Positions 42,490 through 51,679 of a stretch of 64,000 nt of DNA are shown piece after piece; position 1 is the stretch's first letter, and each line of letters opens with the position of its first letter. The DNA is from Candidatus Alcyoniella australis (GTDB taxonomy: Bacteria; Lernaellota; Lernaellaia; JAVCCG01; Alcyoniellaceae), in the NCBI GenBank assembly GCA_030765605.1, contig JAVCCG010000093.1, positions 13,315 to 77,314 of the forward strand, given 5' to 3'. Position numbers and translations under genes: made by a program. The notes beneath the pieces are model-generated. The model saw only the letters and a list, made by a program, of their open reading frames with translations. It was not told the DNA's origin and searched no databases.

Positions 42490-44165
42490 GAACCGCGCTG
42501 GTCGCGCTGCTGGCGCTGCTGCTGTGCTGCGCGGGTTGCGCGGGCAAAAGCGCGGCGCAGCAGTCTGCGGACGACGCGGCAATCGCGGCGAACATTGCGG
42601 TCGAGCAGTCGGCCGCGCAATACACACCGCTGAGTGCAGAGGAGAGAGCAATGCTCGACGCGTTTCGCGCCGAGGCTGAGGAGCTGATCTACGAGCAGAT
42701 GCAGATGGGCTGGCGCGCGCGGGTCTTTGGCGAGCCGGTGGACTTCGCCTCGACCTACGCGGGGCACGACGCGCTGTTCTCCGAAGCCACGGTGGAGCTG
42801 GCGCGCCGCGCCATTGCCACCGAGACCGACCCCGAGACGGCGCGGGCCCTGGAGTACTTCCGCGTCTACCTGCTCTCCGAGATCATCTCCAAGCGCACGG
42901 TGCAGATCGACGATCACGTGACCAACGGTCAGATCGAGGCCGTAATCACGGTCGACGGCGAACAGTTCGCCTACTTTGAGTATTCGCGACTGCTGCGCAA
43001 CGAGGTTGACTACGACCGGCGCGGCCGGATCTCCAACGCGGTGCTGCCGGTCTACGCGCAGCTCGAGCCGCTGCTGCTCGAAAAGGAGCGCGTGGCGCGC
43101 GAGCTGGCGCAACGCCTGGGATACGCGGGCTACGTCGAACTCTCGGGCGATCTGCGCGATGCGGACCTCGAGCTGCTCGCCGTGCGTTGCGAGAGTTTCC
43201 TCACCGAGACCGACTATCTCTACATCGACCTGCTGCGTCGCGTGAGTCCCAAGCAGATGGGATTTCCGGCCGAGCATCTGCGGCGTTGCGACATCGGTCG
43301 GCTGCTGCAGAACGCCAAGTACGAGCACTACTTCCCGGTCGAGCAGATGATGCCGCTGATGCGGCGCACCCTGCTGGGGATGGGCATCGACCTGCTTGCG
43401 ATGTCCAACGTCACGGTGGACGACGAGGCGCGCGAAAAGAAGAATCCGCGCGCCGCGTGCTACCCGATGCGCGTACCCCAAGATGTACGGCTGACCATCA
43501 AGCCCGCGGGCGGCGACTCGGATTACAAGACGCTGTTCCACGAGATGGGGCACACCCAGCACTACGCCTGGACCACTGCAAAGCGTTTCGAATTTCAGCA
43601 GCTGGGCCCCTACACCGTGACCGAGACCTACGCCTTCTTGTTCGACTCGCTGTTCGAATACCCGTACTTCGTGCGCGATGAGCTGGGGATTACCGGCGCC
43701 GACCTGGCGCACTACCTGCAATTCGCGGCGTTCGAAAAGCTGATGATGGCCCGGCGCTATGCGGCCAAGGTGATCTACGAGGTCGAGCTGCACCGCGGCG
43801 TTGACAATCCGCAGCTGCGCTACCGCGAGCTGTTAGGCCGCGCCTACGGCATCGAGCTCGACGCGGGCGACGGCGAGCGCTACATGATCGACCTGGACGA
43901 CTACTTCTACTCCGCGGACTATCTGCGCGCCTGGTGGCTTGAGGCGATGCTGGGCCAGCGGCTGCGCGAGCGCTTCGGCGACAAGTGGTATCGCAGCCCC
44001 GAGGCCGGGGCCTATCTGCAATCGCTGTGGTCGTCAGGCAACCGCATGAGCGGCGAGGAGCTGGCGCGCGAACTGGGGTACGAGCGAATCGATCCCGCGG
44101 CCCTGCTGGACAAGTTGGGCTGGGTCCTGAGCTTCCGCGAGCTCGACCCGCCCCCGGCGCAGTAG
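42486..44165 (+). CDS. M3-type zinc metallopeptidase lipoprotein
   Basis: A ~559-residue protein starting at the TTG at 42486 inside the TTGA overlap with the SDR stop. The beginning L-L-A-L-L-L-C-C-A-G-C gives a lipobox (C-A-G-C), so it should be membrane-anchored. The zinc site H-E-M-G-H is at 352-356 with a third ligand Glu about 380 (T-E-T-Y-A-F), the oligoendopeptidase/thimet (M3) arrangement. Peptidases of this class cut short peptides; a lipid-anchored form facing the periplasm is unusual for M3, whose members are mostly cytoplasmic. The non-ATG start was chosen because it gives the signal peptide. Confidence 0.75.
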   Translation: MRTALVALLALLLCCAGCAGKSAAQQSADDAAIAANIAVEQSAAQYTPLSAEERAMLDAFRAEAEELIYEQMQMGWRARVFGEPVDFASTYAGHDALFSEATVELARRAIATETDPETARALEYFRVYLLSEIISKRTVQIDDHVTNGQIEAVITVDGEQFAYFEYSRLLRNEVDYDRRGRISNAVLPVYAQLEPLLLEKERVARELAQRLGYAGYVELSGDLRDADLELLAVRCESFLTETDYLYIDLLRRVSPKQMGFPAEHLRRCDIGRLLQNAKYEHYFPVEQMMPLMRRTLLGMGIDLLAMSNVTVDDEAREKKNPRAACYPMRVPQDVRLTIKPAGGDSDYKTLFHEMGHTQHYAWTTAKRFEFQQLGPYTVTETYAFLFDSLFEYPYFVRDELGITGADLAHYLQFAAFEKLMMARRYAAKVIYEVELHRGVDNPQLRYRELLGRAYGIELDAGDGERYMIDLDDYFYSADYLRAWWLEAMLGQRLRERFGDKWYRSPEAGAYLQSLWSSGNRMSGEELARELGYERIDPAALLDKLGWVLSFRELDPPPAQ

Positions 44166-44176
44166 ACGCGGCAGGG

Positions 44177-44193
44177 GGCACCTCAAAGGTGCC
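44177..44193. repeat. GGCACC hairpin of the dispersed repeat family
   Basis: A perfect inverted repeat, GGCACCTCAAAGGTGCC, followed by GTCGCAGCAAGGCACGC. It matches the hairpin at 10579-10595 (same stem, 3-base loop) and sits just after the stop of the metallopeptidase gene, where it may act as a transcription end. Confidence 0.65.
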
Positions 44194-44239
44194 GTCGCAG
44201 CAAGGCACGCTGTATTTAAGCCGTAGTGATTCGCGGCTA

Positions 44240-44899
44240 CTAGAAGTGGATCCCCACGTGGAACAGGGCTGAGATCGGCACGTAATCCATGCGGACCTCG
44301 ATGTTCCCCTCGCCGTACTGCGCCAGGTTGTAGACGTACTCGGCTCGCAGTGTGCCGCCGATGCTCACCCGCTTCTTGACCATGTAGTCCAGGCCGGCGG
44401 CCGCAAAGAACGGCAGGTTGTTGCCCTCGAGGGAGGCGCGGTGGTCCTCGTCGTCGTAGACCATCCGCAGGCTGCTCAGCGCATAGCCCATGCCGCCGTA
44501 GACGTAGGGCCTGATGTCGCGGTTGAGGAACTGCCAGCCGAAGAAGAACTCGATGCTGGTGTTCTGCACCGAGATCTCTTTGTCGCGGAGCGTGTCCTTG
44601 ATGTCGTATTCCAGGTCCACCGTGCCGCGGGCCGAGCGGTAGTGACCGGCCAAGCCGAAGAACGCATTTTTGCCCGAGGTGATCCGGATCGAGGCGCCGC
44701 CGCGAACATTGTATAGGCTGCCGTTGGAGAACTCGGCGTCGTCCAGCGTCTCGTTGTTGTCGATGCGCCCCGAGGCGATGAAACCGTAGCCGCCGCCGAC
44801 CTGCAGGTGCACCGCGTTGAGGTACTTGGATTTCGCCGTGGCGGGCGAGGCGCAAACCATCAGTAAAACAGCGACCAATACGGGCAAGTATCTTCTCAT
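44240..44899 (-). CDS. Small outer membrane beta-barrel protein
   Basis: A 219-residue exported protein with a signal peptide (C-A-S-P-A-T-A) and alternating amphipathic strands such as V-H-L-Q-V-G-G-G-Y-G-F, I-R-P-Y-V-Y-G-G-M-G-Y and the terminal L-F-H-V-G-I-H-F ending in Phe. This fits an 8-stranded OmpA/OmpW-type barrel; no ligand motif is seen. The ATG at 44899 has a GGGGGG stretch upstream. The longer frame to 45358 is antisense noise. Confidence 0.75.
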   Translation of the reverse strand: MRRYLPVLVAVLLMVCASPATAKSKYLNAVHLQVGGGYGFIASGRIDNNETLDDAEFSNGSLYNVRGGASIRITSGKNAFFGLAGHYRSARGTVDLEYDIKDTLRDKEISVQNTSIEFFFGWQFLNRDIRPYVYGGMGYALSSLRMVYDDEDHRASLEGNNLPFFAAAGLDYMVKKRVSIGGTLRAEYVYNLAQYGEGNIEVRMDYVPISALFHVGIHF

Positions 44900-44977
44900 C
44901 GATCCCCCCTGACCGCTCAAACTAGCGGCGCTCCCGCACCCTGTCAAGATACTGGCCGGATATGCAAATATAGAGCG

Positions 44978-45703
44978 ATGAAGAGCGTGGTTCTGACACT
45001 GATCGCATTGCTGGTCTGCGCCGCAGCTCCGGCCGGAGTTCCCGACCTGACGCCCGAGGCTGTGTTGCAAGGGAGGCTGGCCGGGGACGCGGTGCTGACC
45101 AACGTTCAGATCGAGCTGTGGAGCTTGGCGCTGGCCGGCTGCGGCTGCGAGTCGACCGGCGCAAACGAGCTGCTGTTCGGCCGCGAGATGCCGCTGGCCG
45201 CTGCGCGTTGCAACGCGCCCGCCGCGCCGCCGGCGCAGCCCGACCGAACCCTGGCCCTGGCATTGCCAGAGCGCGAGGATGACGCGGCCGATCTGATCCG
45301 CAAGCTTTGGGTGCGCACGCTGTTTCGGATGCAACTGCTGCGCGCGGTGGCCGTCCACCGCCAGACCGACGGACTGATGCTCGACGACGCGCTACTCCAG
45401 GTGCGCGCGGCCAACCGCGCCGACCTGGCCTGTGCCGACAGCCTGGACACGGCCAATCGCTTTCGCACCGGACATACGATTCGCGCCTTTGCCGTAGTGC
45501 GCTCGGGCCTGGATCGACCGGCGCAGCTCGATCCGCTGGACAGCACAACGCAGCAGGTCTCGTTGCGCGGCGACGAGCGATTGGAGTTGATCAGGCTGCG
45601 CGGGCTGTACGTCGAGGTCCGCCTCGAGGGCCGCCGCTACGCGGCCGACCCGCGGCTGTTCGTCGGGGTTGTGACTGAAATAGAGGGCAACTTAGAAAGG
45701 TGA
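44978..45703 (+). CDS. Exported protein of unknown function
   Basis: A 241-residue protein with a signal peptide (V-L-T-L-I-A-L-L-V-C-A-A-A) and a mature part with five or more cysteines, including C-G-C. Recognisable segments are L-T-P-E-A-V-L-Q-G, W-V-R-T-L-F-R-M-Q-L-L-R and L-R-G-L-Y-V-E-V-R-L-E-G. I do not recognise a family. It is transcribed divergently from the small barrel gene with 78 bases between. The GC-rich codon use is that of the host. Confidence 0.6.
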   Translation: MKSVVLTLIALLVCAAAPAGVPDLTPEAVLQGRLAGDAVLTNVQIELWSLALAGCGCESTGANELLFGREMPLAAARCNAPAAPPAQPDRTLALALPEREDDAADLIRKLWVRTLFRMQLLRAVAVHRQTDGLMLDDALLQVRAANRADLACADSLDTANRFRTGHTIRAFAVVRSGLDRPAQLDPLDSTTQQVSLRGDERLELIRLRGLYVEVRLEGRRYAADPRLFVGVVTEIEGNLER

Positions 45704-45752
45704 TAAAACATGCTAACGCACCAAGCACGTGGTGCAATGATACATGCTGCGA

Positions 45753-45777
45753 CGCGGAGAGGATCGTTGATAAACGA
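45753..45777. repeat. Fragment of the dispersed repeat (CGCGGAGAGGAT part)
   Basis: CGCGGAGAGGATCGTTGATAAACGA parallels CGCGGAGAGGATTTATCGGTGAACGA at 29058-29083. No hairpin is attached, so this looks like a truncated copy. Confidence 0.35.
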
Positions 45778-45796
45778 AAAGGGGAATACGCGGTTG

Positions 45797-46579
45797 TTAT
45801 AGATTGTCGGTGCCGACCTCGACCTCGGAGGGCTGGACCCCTTCGGGCGCCTTGCCGTCGGGCCAATGGAACTTGTACAGCTCTTCGAGCTGTTTGATGT
45901 ACTGGCTGAAGCGCCCGGCGCTCTCCTTGGAAAACGAGATGATCCGCACTCCCGCGCCGTAGGGATGGTCGAGGTTGTCGTCCTGGCAGGTGAAGCTGTT
46001 GGCGATCTCGACTAGACAGGTAATCGGGTCGGCCAGATCGGAGCCGATCAGCTGCATCTCGATCTGCTGACCGCGCACCAACAGCCTGCTGGTTCGGACG
46101 TAGAGCCCCTTGGCCGAGACGTCGGACGTGGCCGCGTCGAGCAGGTCGAGCACGTCGTCGCTCTTGATCACCAGCATATCCGAATAGCGCGGATGGCTGC
46201 GGCGCTCGTACTCGTAGCGCAACAGCTCCTCGACGTACTCCGAATAATCCTCGGGCGGATTGGGAACCTTGATGCCGTAGATGTACTTATTGCGGGCGAT
46301 CACCGGCAGGTCGCGGATCCAGACCGGGTAGCCCAAGATCTCGATGTTCTTGCGGTTGGGAACGTTGACCGTGATCTCAAGCTTGGTGTTGATCCCGAGA
46401 TCGCGGTTGCACGTCATGCCGATGCCGCCCGTGGCTACGTCCTGCACATAGGCGAAAAAAGATCCTTGTTCGGTCTTGACCTTGGCCAACAGGTACTTGC
46501 TGACGCGCATCTGAACACGGTGTTCCTGTTCCACTTGCCCACCCCTCGGATTGCGGTTGTAACTTTCGAAATCTATCAC
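45797..46579 (-). CDS. Protein with two PilZ domains
   Basis: A 260-residue cytoplasmic protein with two PilZ-like units. In the first, R-V-Q-M-R-V near residue 21 is followed by V-Q-D-V-A-T-G-G-I-G-M. In the second, E-R-R-S-H-P-R-Y near 125 is followed by T-S-D-V-S-A-K-G-L-Y-V, which fits RxxxR ... D/NxSxxG for cyclic di-GMP binding. The first has Ala-Thr in place of the usual Ser and may not bind. It probably reads c-di-GMP for motility or surface control. The start is a GTG at 46579 without a clear ribosome site; a later ATG is possible. A terminator and a 24-codon ORF lie just upstream. Confidence 0.78.
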   Translation of the reverse strand: MIDFESYNRNPRGGQVEQEHRVQMRVSKYLLAKVKTEQGSFFAYVQDVATGGIGMTCNRDLGINTKLEITVNVPNRKNIEILGYPVWIRDLPVIARNKYIYGIKVPNPPEDYSEYVEELLRYEYERRSHPRYSDMLVIKSDDVLDLLDAATSDVSAKGLYVRTSRLLVRGQQIEMQLIGSDLADPITCLVEIANSFTCQDDNLDHPYGAGVRIISFSKESAGRFSQYIKQLEELYKFHWPDGKAPEGVQPSEVEVGTDNL

Positions 46580-46615
46580 GCCGTGCTTCGGCGGGGCAAC
46601 AAAGACTTAGCCTTT

Positions 46616-46653
46616 GAAAAACAGAAGCCCGGCCCCACGGATGGAACCGGGCT
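46616..46653 (-). terminator. Intrinsic terminator after the 24-aa ORF
   Basis: On the minus strand AGCCCGG pairs with CCGGGCT across a 14-base loop and is followed by TCTGTTTTTC. It lies 20 bases after the stop of the short ORF and 37 bases before the PilZ start. Confidence 0.75.
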
Positions 46654-46672
46654 ATTGTAATCAACGGGCCGT

Positions 46673-46747
46673 TTAACGTCCTGCCCAGGACCGCGGTCTA
46701 CAGCCCTCGGAACAGTGGGCGGCCCGCGGGACGGTATAGCGTTTCAT
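46673..46747 (-). CDS. 24-residue peptide ORF with strong ribosome site
   Basis: This ORF reads M-K-R-Y-T-V-P-R-A-A-H-C, then S-E-G-C-R-P-R-S-W-A-G-R and stops. It is preceded by AGGGAGGTGAGACC, a near-ideal Shine-Dalgarno with 6-base spacing, followed within 20 bases by an intrinsic terminator, and preceded about 70 bases upstream by a TGAT-N4-ATCA palindrome. Two cysteines in C-x3-C and seven basic residues stand out. It may be a free-standing regulatory or redox peptide, a precursor to a modified peptide, or a leader peptide for PilZ attenuation. No homologue is recognised. The combined signals make it more credible than a random short ORF. Confidence 0.55.
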   Translation of the reverse strand: MKRYTVPRAAHCSEGCRPRSWAGR

Positions 46748-46782
46748 GGTCTCACCTCCCTATGGGTTTGCTTAATCATGGA

Positions 46783-46826
46783 TGTATCAAAACACATTTT
46801 GGCTGCACAGGATCTGATGTAGATCA
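46783..46826 (-). promoter_or_regulatory. FNR/CRP-family-type operator with promoter
   Basis: TGATGTAGATCA (46815-46826) is a symmetric TGAT-N4-ATCA site of the FNR/CRP family (FNR consensus TTGAT-N4-ATCAA). On the minus strand a -10-like GATACA (46783-46788) would place the transcription start near 46776, about 44 bases from the centre of the palindrome, close to the class II activator distance of -41.5. A further half-like GATCAA lies near 46842. The regulator and signal are unknown. Confidence 0.45.
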
Positions 46827-46881
46827 TGCTCCGCGAAAATAGATCAAGGCGTGTTCGGACCTCGTGGGATCACGGAGGAGA

Positions 46882-47250
46882 GGCGACGGGGGCCTGTAAG
46901 CCGGGTTCTGTTCCTGCCAAAGGCAGGTGACGGCCATTCATCTAGGGGGCCCATTACTGGGACCCTCAAGCGGTCTACCCGGGAACATCGAGACGGGCCG
47001 CCTCACGTTCCCCTATTTGACCTCGCTCCGGGTGGGGTTTGCCGCACCGCCGGTTACCCGGCTGTCGTGGGTGCGCTCTTACCGCACCATTTCACCATTG
47101 CCGGACCCCGAAAGGTCTTAGGCTGTGTAATTTCTGTGGCACTTTCCGTGGGATTGCTCCCCCTGGGCGTTACCCAGCACCCTGCCCTGTGGAGCCCGGA
47201 CTTTCCTCCCGCGGCACTAGTCCGCCGGCGACCGTCCAGCCCCCGTCGCT
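46882..47250 (-). ncRNA. rnpB: RNase P RNA, bacterial type A
   Basis: The catalytic RNA of ribonuclease P, about 369 bases. On the minus strand the 5' end GCGACGGGGGC pairs with the 3' GCCCCCGTCGC as helix P1. The conserved GAGGAAAGTCCGGGC (antisense of 47194-47208) and, near the 3' end, AGAACCCGGCTTACAG (antisense of 46894-46909) are intact. The first part also contains GGGTGCTGGGTAACGCCCAGGG, typical of type A. Ends are inferred from P1 pairing and are good to a few bases. Confidence 0.95.
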
Positions 47251-47283
47251 GTCATTGTATTGTTGTAGCTCGACAGCGGTCAA

Positions 47284-47700
47284 TCAGCGTTTAGCGAAGT
47301 GCTCGTCGATCGCCAAGTTGGCCAGCCGGTCGGCCTCGCTGTTTTTTTCGCGCGGCCCGTGTTCGACCCTCACCCGCTCGAAGTGCGCCATCAGCTCGCG
47401 CGCGCGTTGATAAAGCGGAATCAGATTGGCGGCCTTGACTTTGTAGCGCCCCTCGATCTGGCGCACGATCAACTGGGAGTCGGCGCGGATCACCAGCCTG
47501 CGGACGCCGTGCTCGCGCGCCAGTTTCAGCGCCAACAGCAGGCCGTTGTATTCGGCGTAGTTGTTGGTGTTCTCTCCCAAATATTTACCGGCCCGGGCCA
47601 ACACCCGGCCCGTGCCGTCGTAGAGCACGGCTCCGGCGCTGGCCGGTCCGGGATTGCCGCGGCTGGCGCCGTCGAAGTTGGCGTAGAGCGTGTCCATCAT
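47284..47700 (-). CDS. Ribonuclease HI-like protein
   Basis: A 138-residue RNase H fold protein. The catalytic acids are D10 in N-F-D-G-A-S-R-G-N-P-G, E50 in Y-A-E-Y-N-G-L, D74 in R-A-D-S-Q-L-I, and D124 in N-S-E-A-D-R-L-A-N. The D-G-A-S-R-G-N-P-G start and lack of the basic protrusion place it in the archaeal/Bacillus YpdQ-like type 1 subset. It would degrade RNA in RNA-DNA hybrids. It overlaps the zinc-ribbon gene upstream by four bases, an arrangement commonly seen for these two. Confidence 0.9.
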   Translation of the reverse strand: MMDTLYANFDGASRGNPGPASAGAVLYDGTGRVLARAGKYLGENTNNYAEYNGLLLALKLAREHGVRRLVIRADSQLIVRQIEGRYKVKAANLIPLYQRARELMAHFERVRVEHGPREKNSEADRLANLAIDEHFAKR

Positions 47701-48431
47701 CCCTCGGAGAAGTAGAGGATGCGGTGGCAGTTGGGGCAGGTGATGATCTCCTCGTTGCGGATTACCAGGTTGTAGACCTGGGGCGGGAGCTTCATGTGGC
47801 AGCCCTGGCAGGTGCCCTTGATCGCGGGCACCACGGCCACGCCGCGGCGCAGCTTGCGCACGTGCAGGTAGCGCTGGATCAGCGCGGGGTCGATGCGGCC
47901 CGCGATCTCGTCGTACTTGTCGACCAGCTCCTCGAGGTTGTCGTCGATGGCCGCCATCTGCTTCTCGAGCTTGTCGACCTCGACCTGGTTCTTGTTGCGG
48001 TTCTGCTCGAAGCGCTCGCGGGCGCGCCGCACCTCGTGCTCGGACTCCTCGATGGTCTCCATCATCTTGAGGATCTCGGTCTCCAGCTCGTCGTAGTCCG
48101 CGCGCTGGTTCTCGATCTGCTTCTGCATCGCGTGGTATTCCTTGTTGGTCTTGACCCCCATCAGCTTGACGCGGTCGGCCGCGACCCGCTCTTCGATCTG
48201 TTGCAGATCCAGCTCTTTGGTGCGCCGCTGCTTCATCAGTGCGTTGTGCGTGCTCTCGACCAGTTGGAAATCGTCCTGGCTCGCCTGGATCTGCGCACGG
48301 TAGCGTTCGATCTGTTTTGGATATTCGTCCTGATTGCGTTTGACCTCGTCGATGCGCAGGTCAATCTCCTGAAGTTGCTCGAGCGTCTTTAGTTGTTCGA
48401 TCACTGGGTGCTCCTGACCTGGAGTAGTCAT
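47697..48431 (-). CDS. Coiled-coil C4-type zinc ribbon protein (DUF164)
   Basis: A 244-residue protein with a long coiled coil (about 15-185) and a C-terminal zinc ribbon, T-C-Q-G-C-H then I-T-C-P-N-C-H near 203-235. It fits the DUF164/zf-RING_7 family, present in many bacteria, with members in Helicobacter and Chlamydia involved in gene expression or nucleic acid binding. The ATG at 48431 is the first in frame. It is part of the set Nif3 - DUF164 - RNase H, all on the minus strand with 15 bases or a small overlap between them. Confidence 0.85.
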   Translation of the reverse strand: MTTPGQEHPVIEQLKTLEQLQEIDLRIDEVKRNQDEYPKQIERYRAQIQASQDDFQLVESTHNALMKQRRTKELDLQQIEERVAADRVKLMGVKTNKEYHAMQKQIENQRADYDELETEILKMMETIEESEHEVRRARERFEQNRNKNQVEVDKLEKQMAAIDDNLEELVDKYDEIAGRIDPALIQRYLHVRKLRRGVAVVPAIKGTCQGCHMKLPPQVYNLVIRNEEIITCPNCHRILYFSEG

Positions 48432-48446
48432 GATTCCTAATCCAGG

Positions 48447-49562
48447 CTAAATCATGATCGCCGGTTCCCGCTCCAGGGCGATGCGCACGATCGGCACCTC
48501 CGGGATCGATCGGGAAAGGGTGTCGGCCATCATTTCGATGAAAATCCGTTCCGAACCAAAATGCCCTGCCTCCAGGGCACACATTTCCAATTGCTCCACG
48601 CGCCGCTGGTCGTGATAGCCCAGCTCGCCGGTGACGAACAACGTTCCGGGCTTTGCCGCCACGTGTCCGATCAGCGAACGGCCCGAGCCGGTGCAGACTG
48701 CCACGTGCTTGACGCGGCGCGGCGCGCGACCCACGCGGCGTAAGTGTTTCAAGCCCAGCGCGTGTTTGAGCGACTCAGTGAACTGCCGAAAGCTCACTGC
48801 GGAGGGCAGCTGCGCCCAGCGTCCCAATCCCGCGCCGGGATGCATGCGCTCGAGAGGATAGACGTCGTAGGCCGGTTCCTCGTAGGGGTGGGCCGCGACC
48901 AACGCCGCGATGCAGGCCGGCAGCTTGGCGCGGGGCGCCAGCACCTCGATCCGCAGCTCGGGCTCGCGGCTCTGGGCCCCGACACGGCCGCTGTATGGGT
49001 CGGCCCCCTTCAGCGGCAGGTAGCTTCCCAGGCCCGGGCTGCGGAAGCCGCAGCGGGCATAGTCGCCGATCACTCCGCCGCCGCTGTTGAAGATCGCGTC
49101 GGCCACAACGTCGGCGTGCTCGGACGGGACAAAGGTCGTCAACTTGTAGTCGCCGCGCGCGCTCAACGGCTCGATCGCCGCCCCGATTTCGAGGCCCAGC
49201 AACTCGCACAGCCGGTCGCTCAGTCCGCCGGGTGCGCAGTCGACGTTGGTGTGCGCAGCCAGCAGGTCTATGCCGTAGCGTGACGCGCTTAGCGCGACAT
49301 CGCTTGCCGGGTCGCCCGCGCGCAGGCTGCGCAACGGCGTGAAGAAAGGCGGATGATGTACCAGCAGCACGCTGGCCCCGGCGTCGGCAGCGGCCTCGAT
49401 CGTGCGCGGCGTGGCCTCCAGCGCCACTGCCGCTCCCTCCAGCGGCCGACGCTCGTCGACTACCGCCCAGCCCGAGGGATCGTCGGCCAGGGTATAGGCA
49501 AAGGGAAAGGCGCTGTCCACGATCTGTCGAAAATCGGCGTGGGTCAGTCCGGGGTTACTCAT
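48447..49562 (-). CDS. Nif3-like dinuclear metal-centre protein (GTP cyclohydrolase I type 2 homologue)
   Basis: A 371-residue NIF3/DUF34 protein. It has D-D-P-S-G-W near residue 27, L-L-V-H-H-P-P-F-F about 68-76, L-L-A-A-H-T-N-V-D, and near the C-terminus G-H-x-x-x-E (G-H-F-G-S-E-R), which bind two metals. The insert between the halves (about 130-250) contains the PII-like region with A-H-P-Y-E-E-P-A. The start used is the ATG at 49562, only 8 bases after an oligo-U terminator on the same strand, with no Shine-Dalgarno, so translation may start elsewhere or be controlled. The molecular role of the family is not settled. Confidence 0.85.
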   Translation of the reverse strand: MSNPGLTHADFRQIVDSAFPFAYTLADDPSGWAVVDERRPLEGAAVALEATPRTIEAAADAGASVLLVHHPPFFTPLRSLRAGDPASDVALSASRYGIDLLAAHTNVDCAPGGLSDRLCELLGLEIGAAIEPLSARGDYKLTTFVPSEHADVVADAIFNSGGGVIGDYARCGFRSPGLGSYLPLKGADPYSGRVGAQSREPELRIEVLAPRAKLPACIAALVAAHPYEEPAYDVYPLERMHPGAGLGRWAQLPSAVSFRQFTESLKHALGLKHLRRVGRAPRRVKHVAVCTGSGRSLIGHVAAKPGTLFVTGELGYHDQRRVEQLEMCALEAGHFGSERIFIEMMADTLSRSIPEVPIVRIALEREPAIMI

Positions 49563-49569
49563 TGCGCAA

Positions 49570-49599
49570 TAAAAAAAGGGCACCCGTTTGGGGTACCCT
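49570..49599 (-). terminator. Intrinsic terminator directly upstream of the Nif3 gene
   Basis: On the minus strand AGGGTACCC and GGGTGCCCT form a nine-pair stem (one G-U) with loop CAAAC, followed by seven U. It ends about 8 bases before the Nif3 start codon at 49562 and is well placed to end the tRNA transcript, or to attenuate Nif3. Confidence 0.75.
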
Positions 49600-49734
49600 G
49601 GCCTGTGCGGCGGAGTTGGTGGTCGTCCCGCCGAGAAATGCGCCATGTAAGGCGCGCTTAGGTGGAGTTTTCAAATTGCTCATTGCGCAAAAACTTTGTT
49701 CCTGTGCAGTCCTCTTTTGTCAATCAGCTTGTAA

Positions 49735-49807
49735 TGGGCCCACCAGGATTCGAACCTGGGACCGACCGGTTATGAGCCGGTGGCTCTAGCCGCTGAGCTA
49801 TGGGCCC
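49735..49807 (-). tRNA. tRNA with CAU anticodon (likely tRNA-Ile2; Met possible)
   Basis: A 73-base tRNA without encoded CCA. Acceptor stem GGGCCCA/TGGGCCC, anticodon loop CTCATAA (CAU). The short D loop (AGCGGCTAGA) and the GGGCCC acceptor resemble the lysidine-modified Ile2 tRNA rather than elongator Met, but the two cannot be separated with certainty by sequence. It follows rpoD on the same strand. Confidence 0.9.
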
Positions 49808-49887
49808 AAGTGGCCTGAACCAGCGCCTGAAAAAGCGCTCTATTATCCTTCCCGTGGCCGTGTTGTCAAGCCTGTCAGGCTGCCGTA

Positions 49888-51666
<1,779 letters not shown>

Positions 51667-51679
51667 TACTCGCCCCCTA

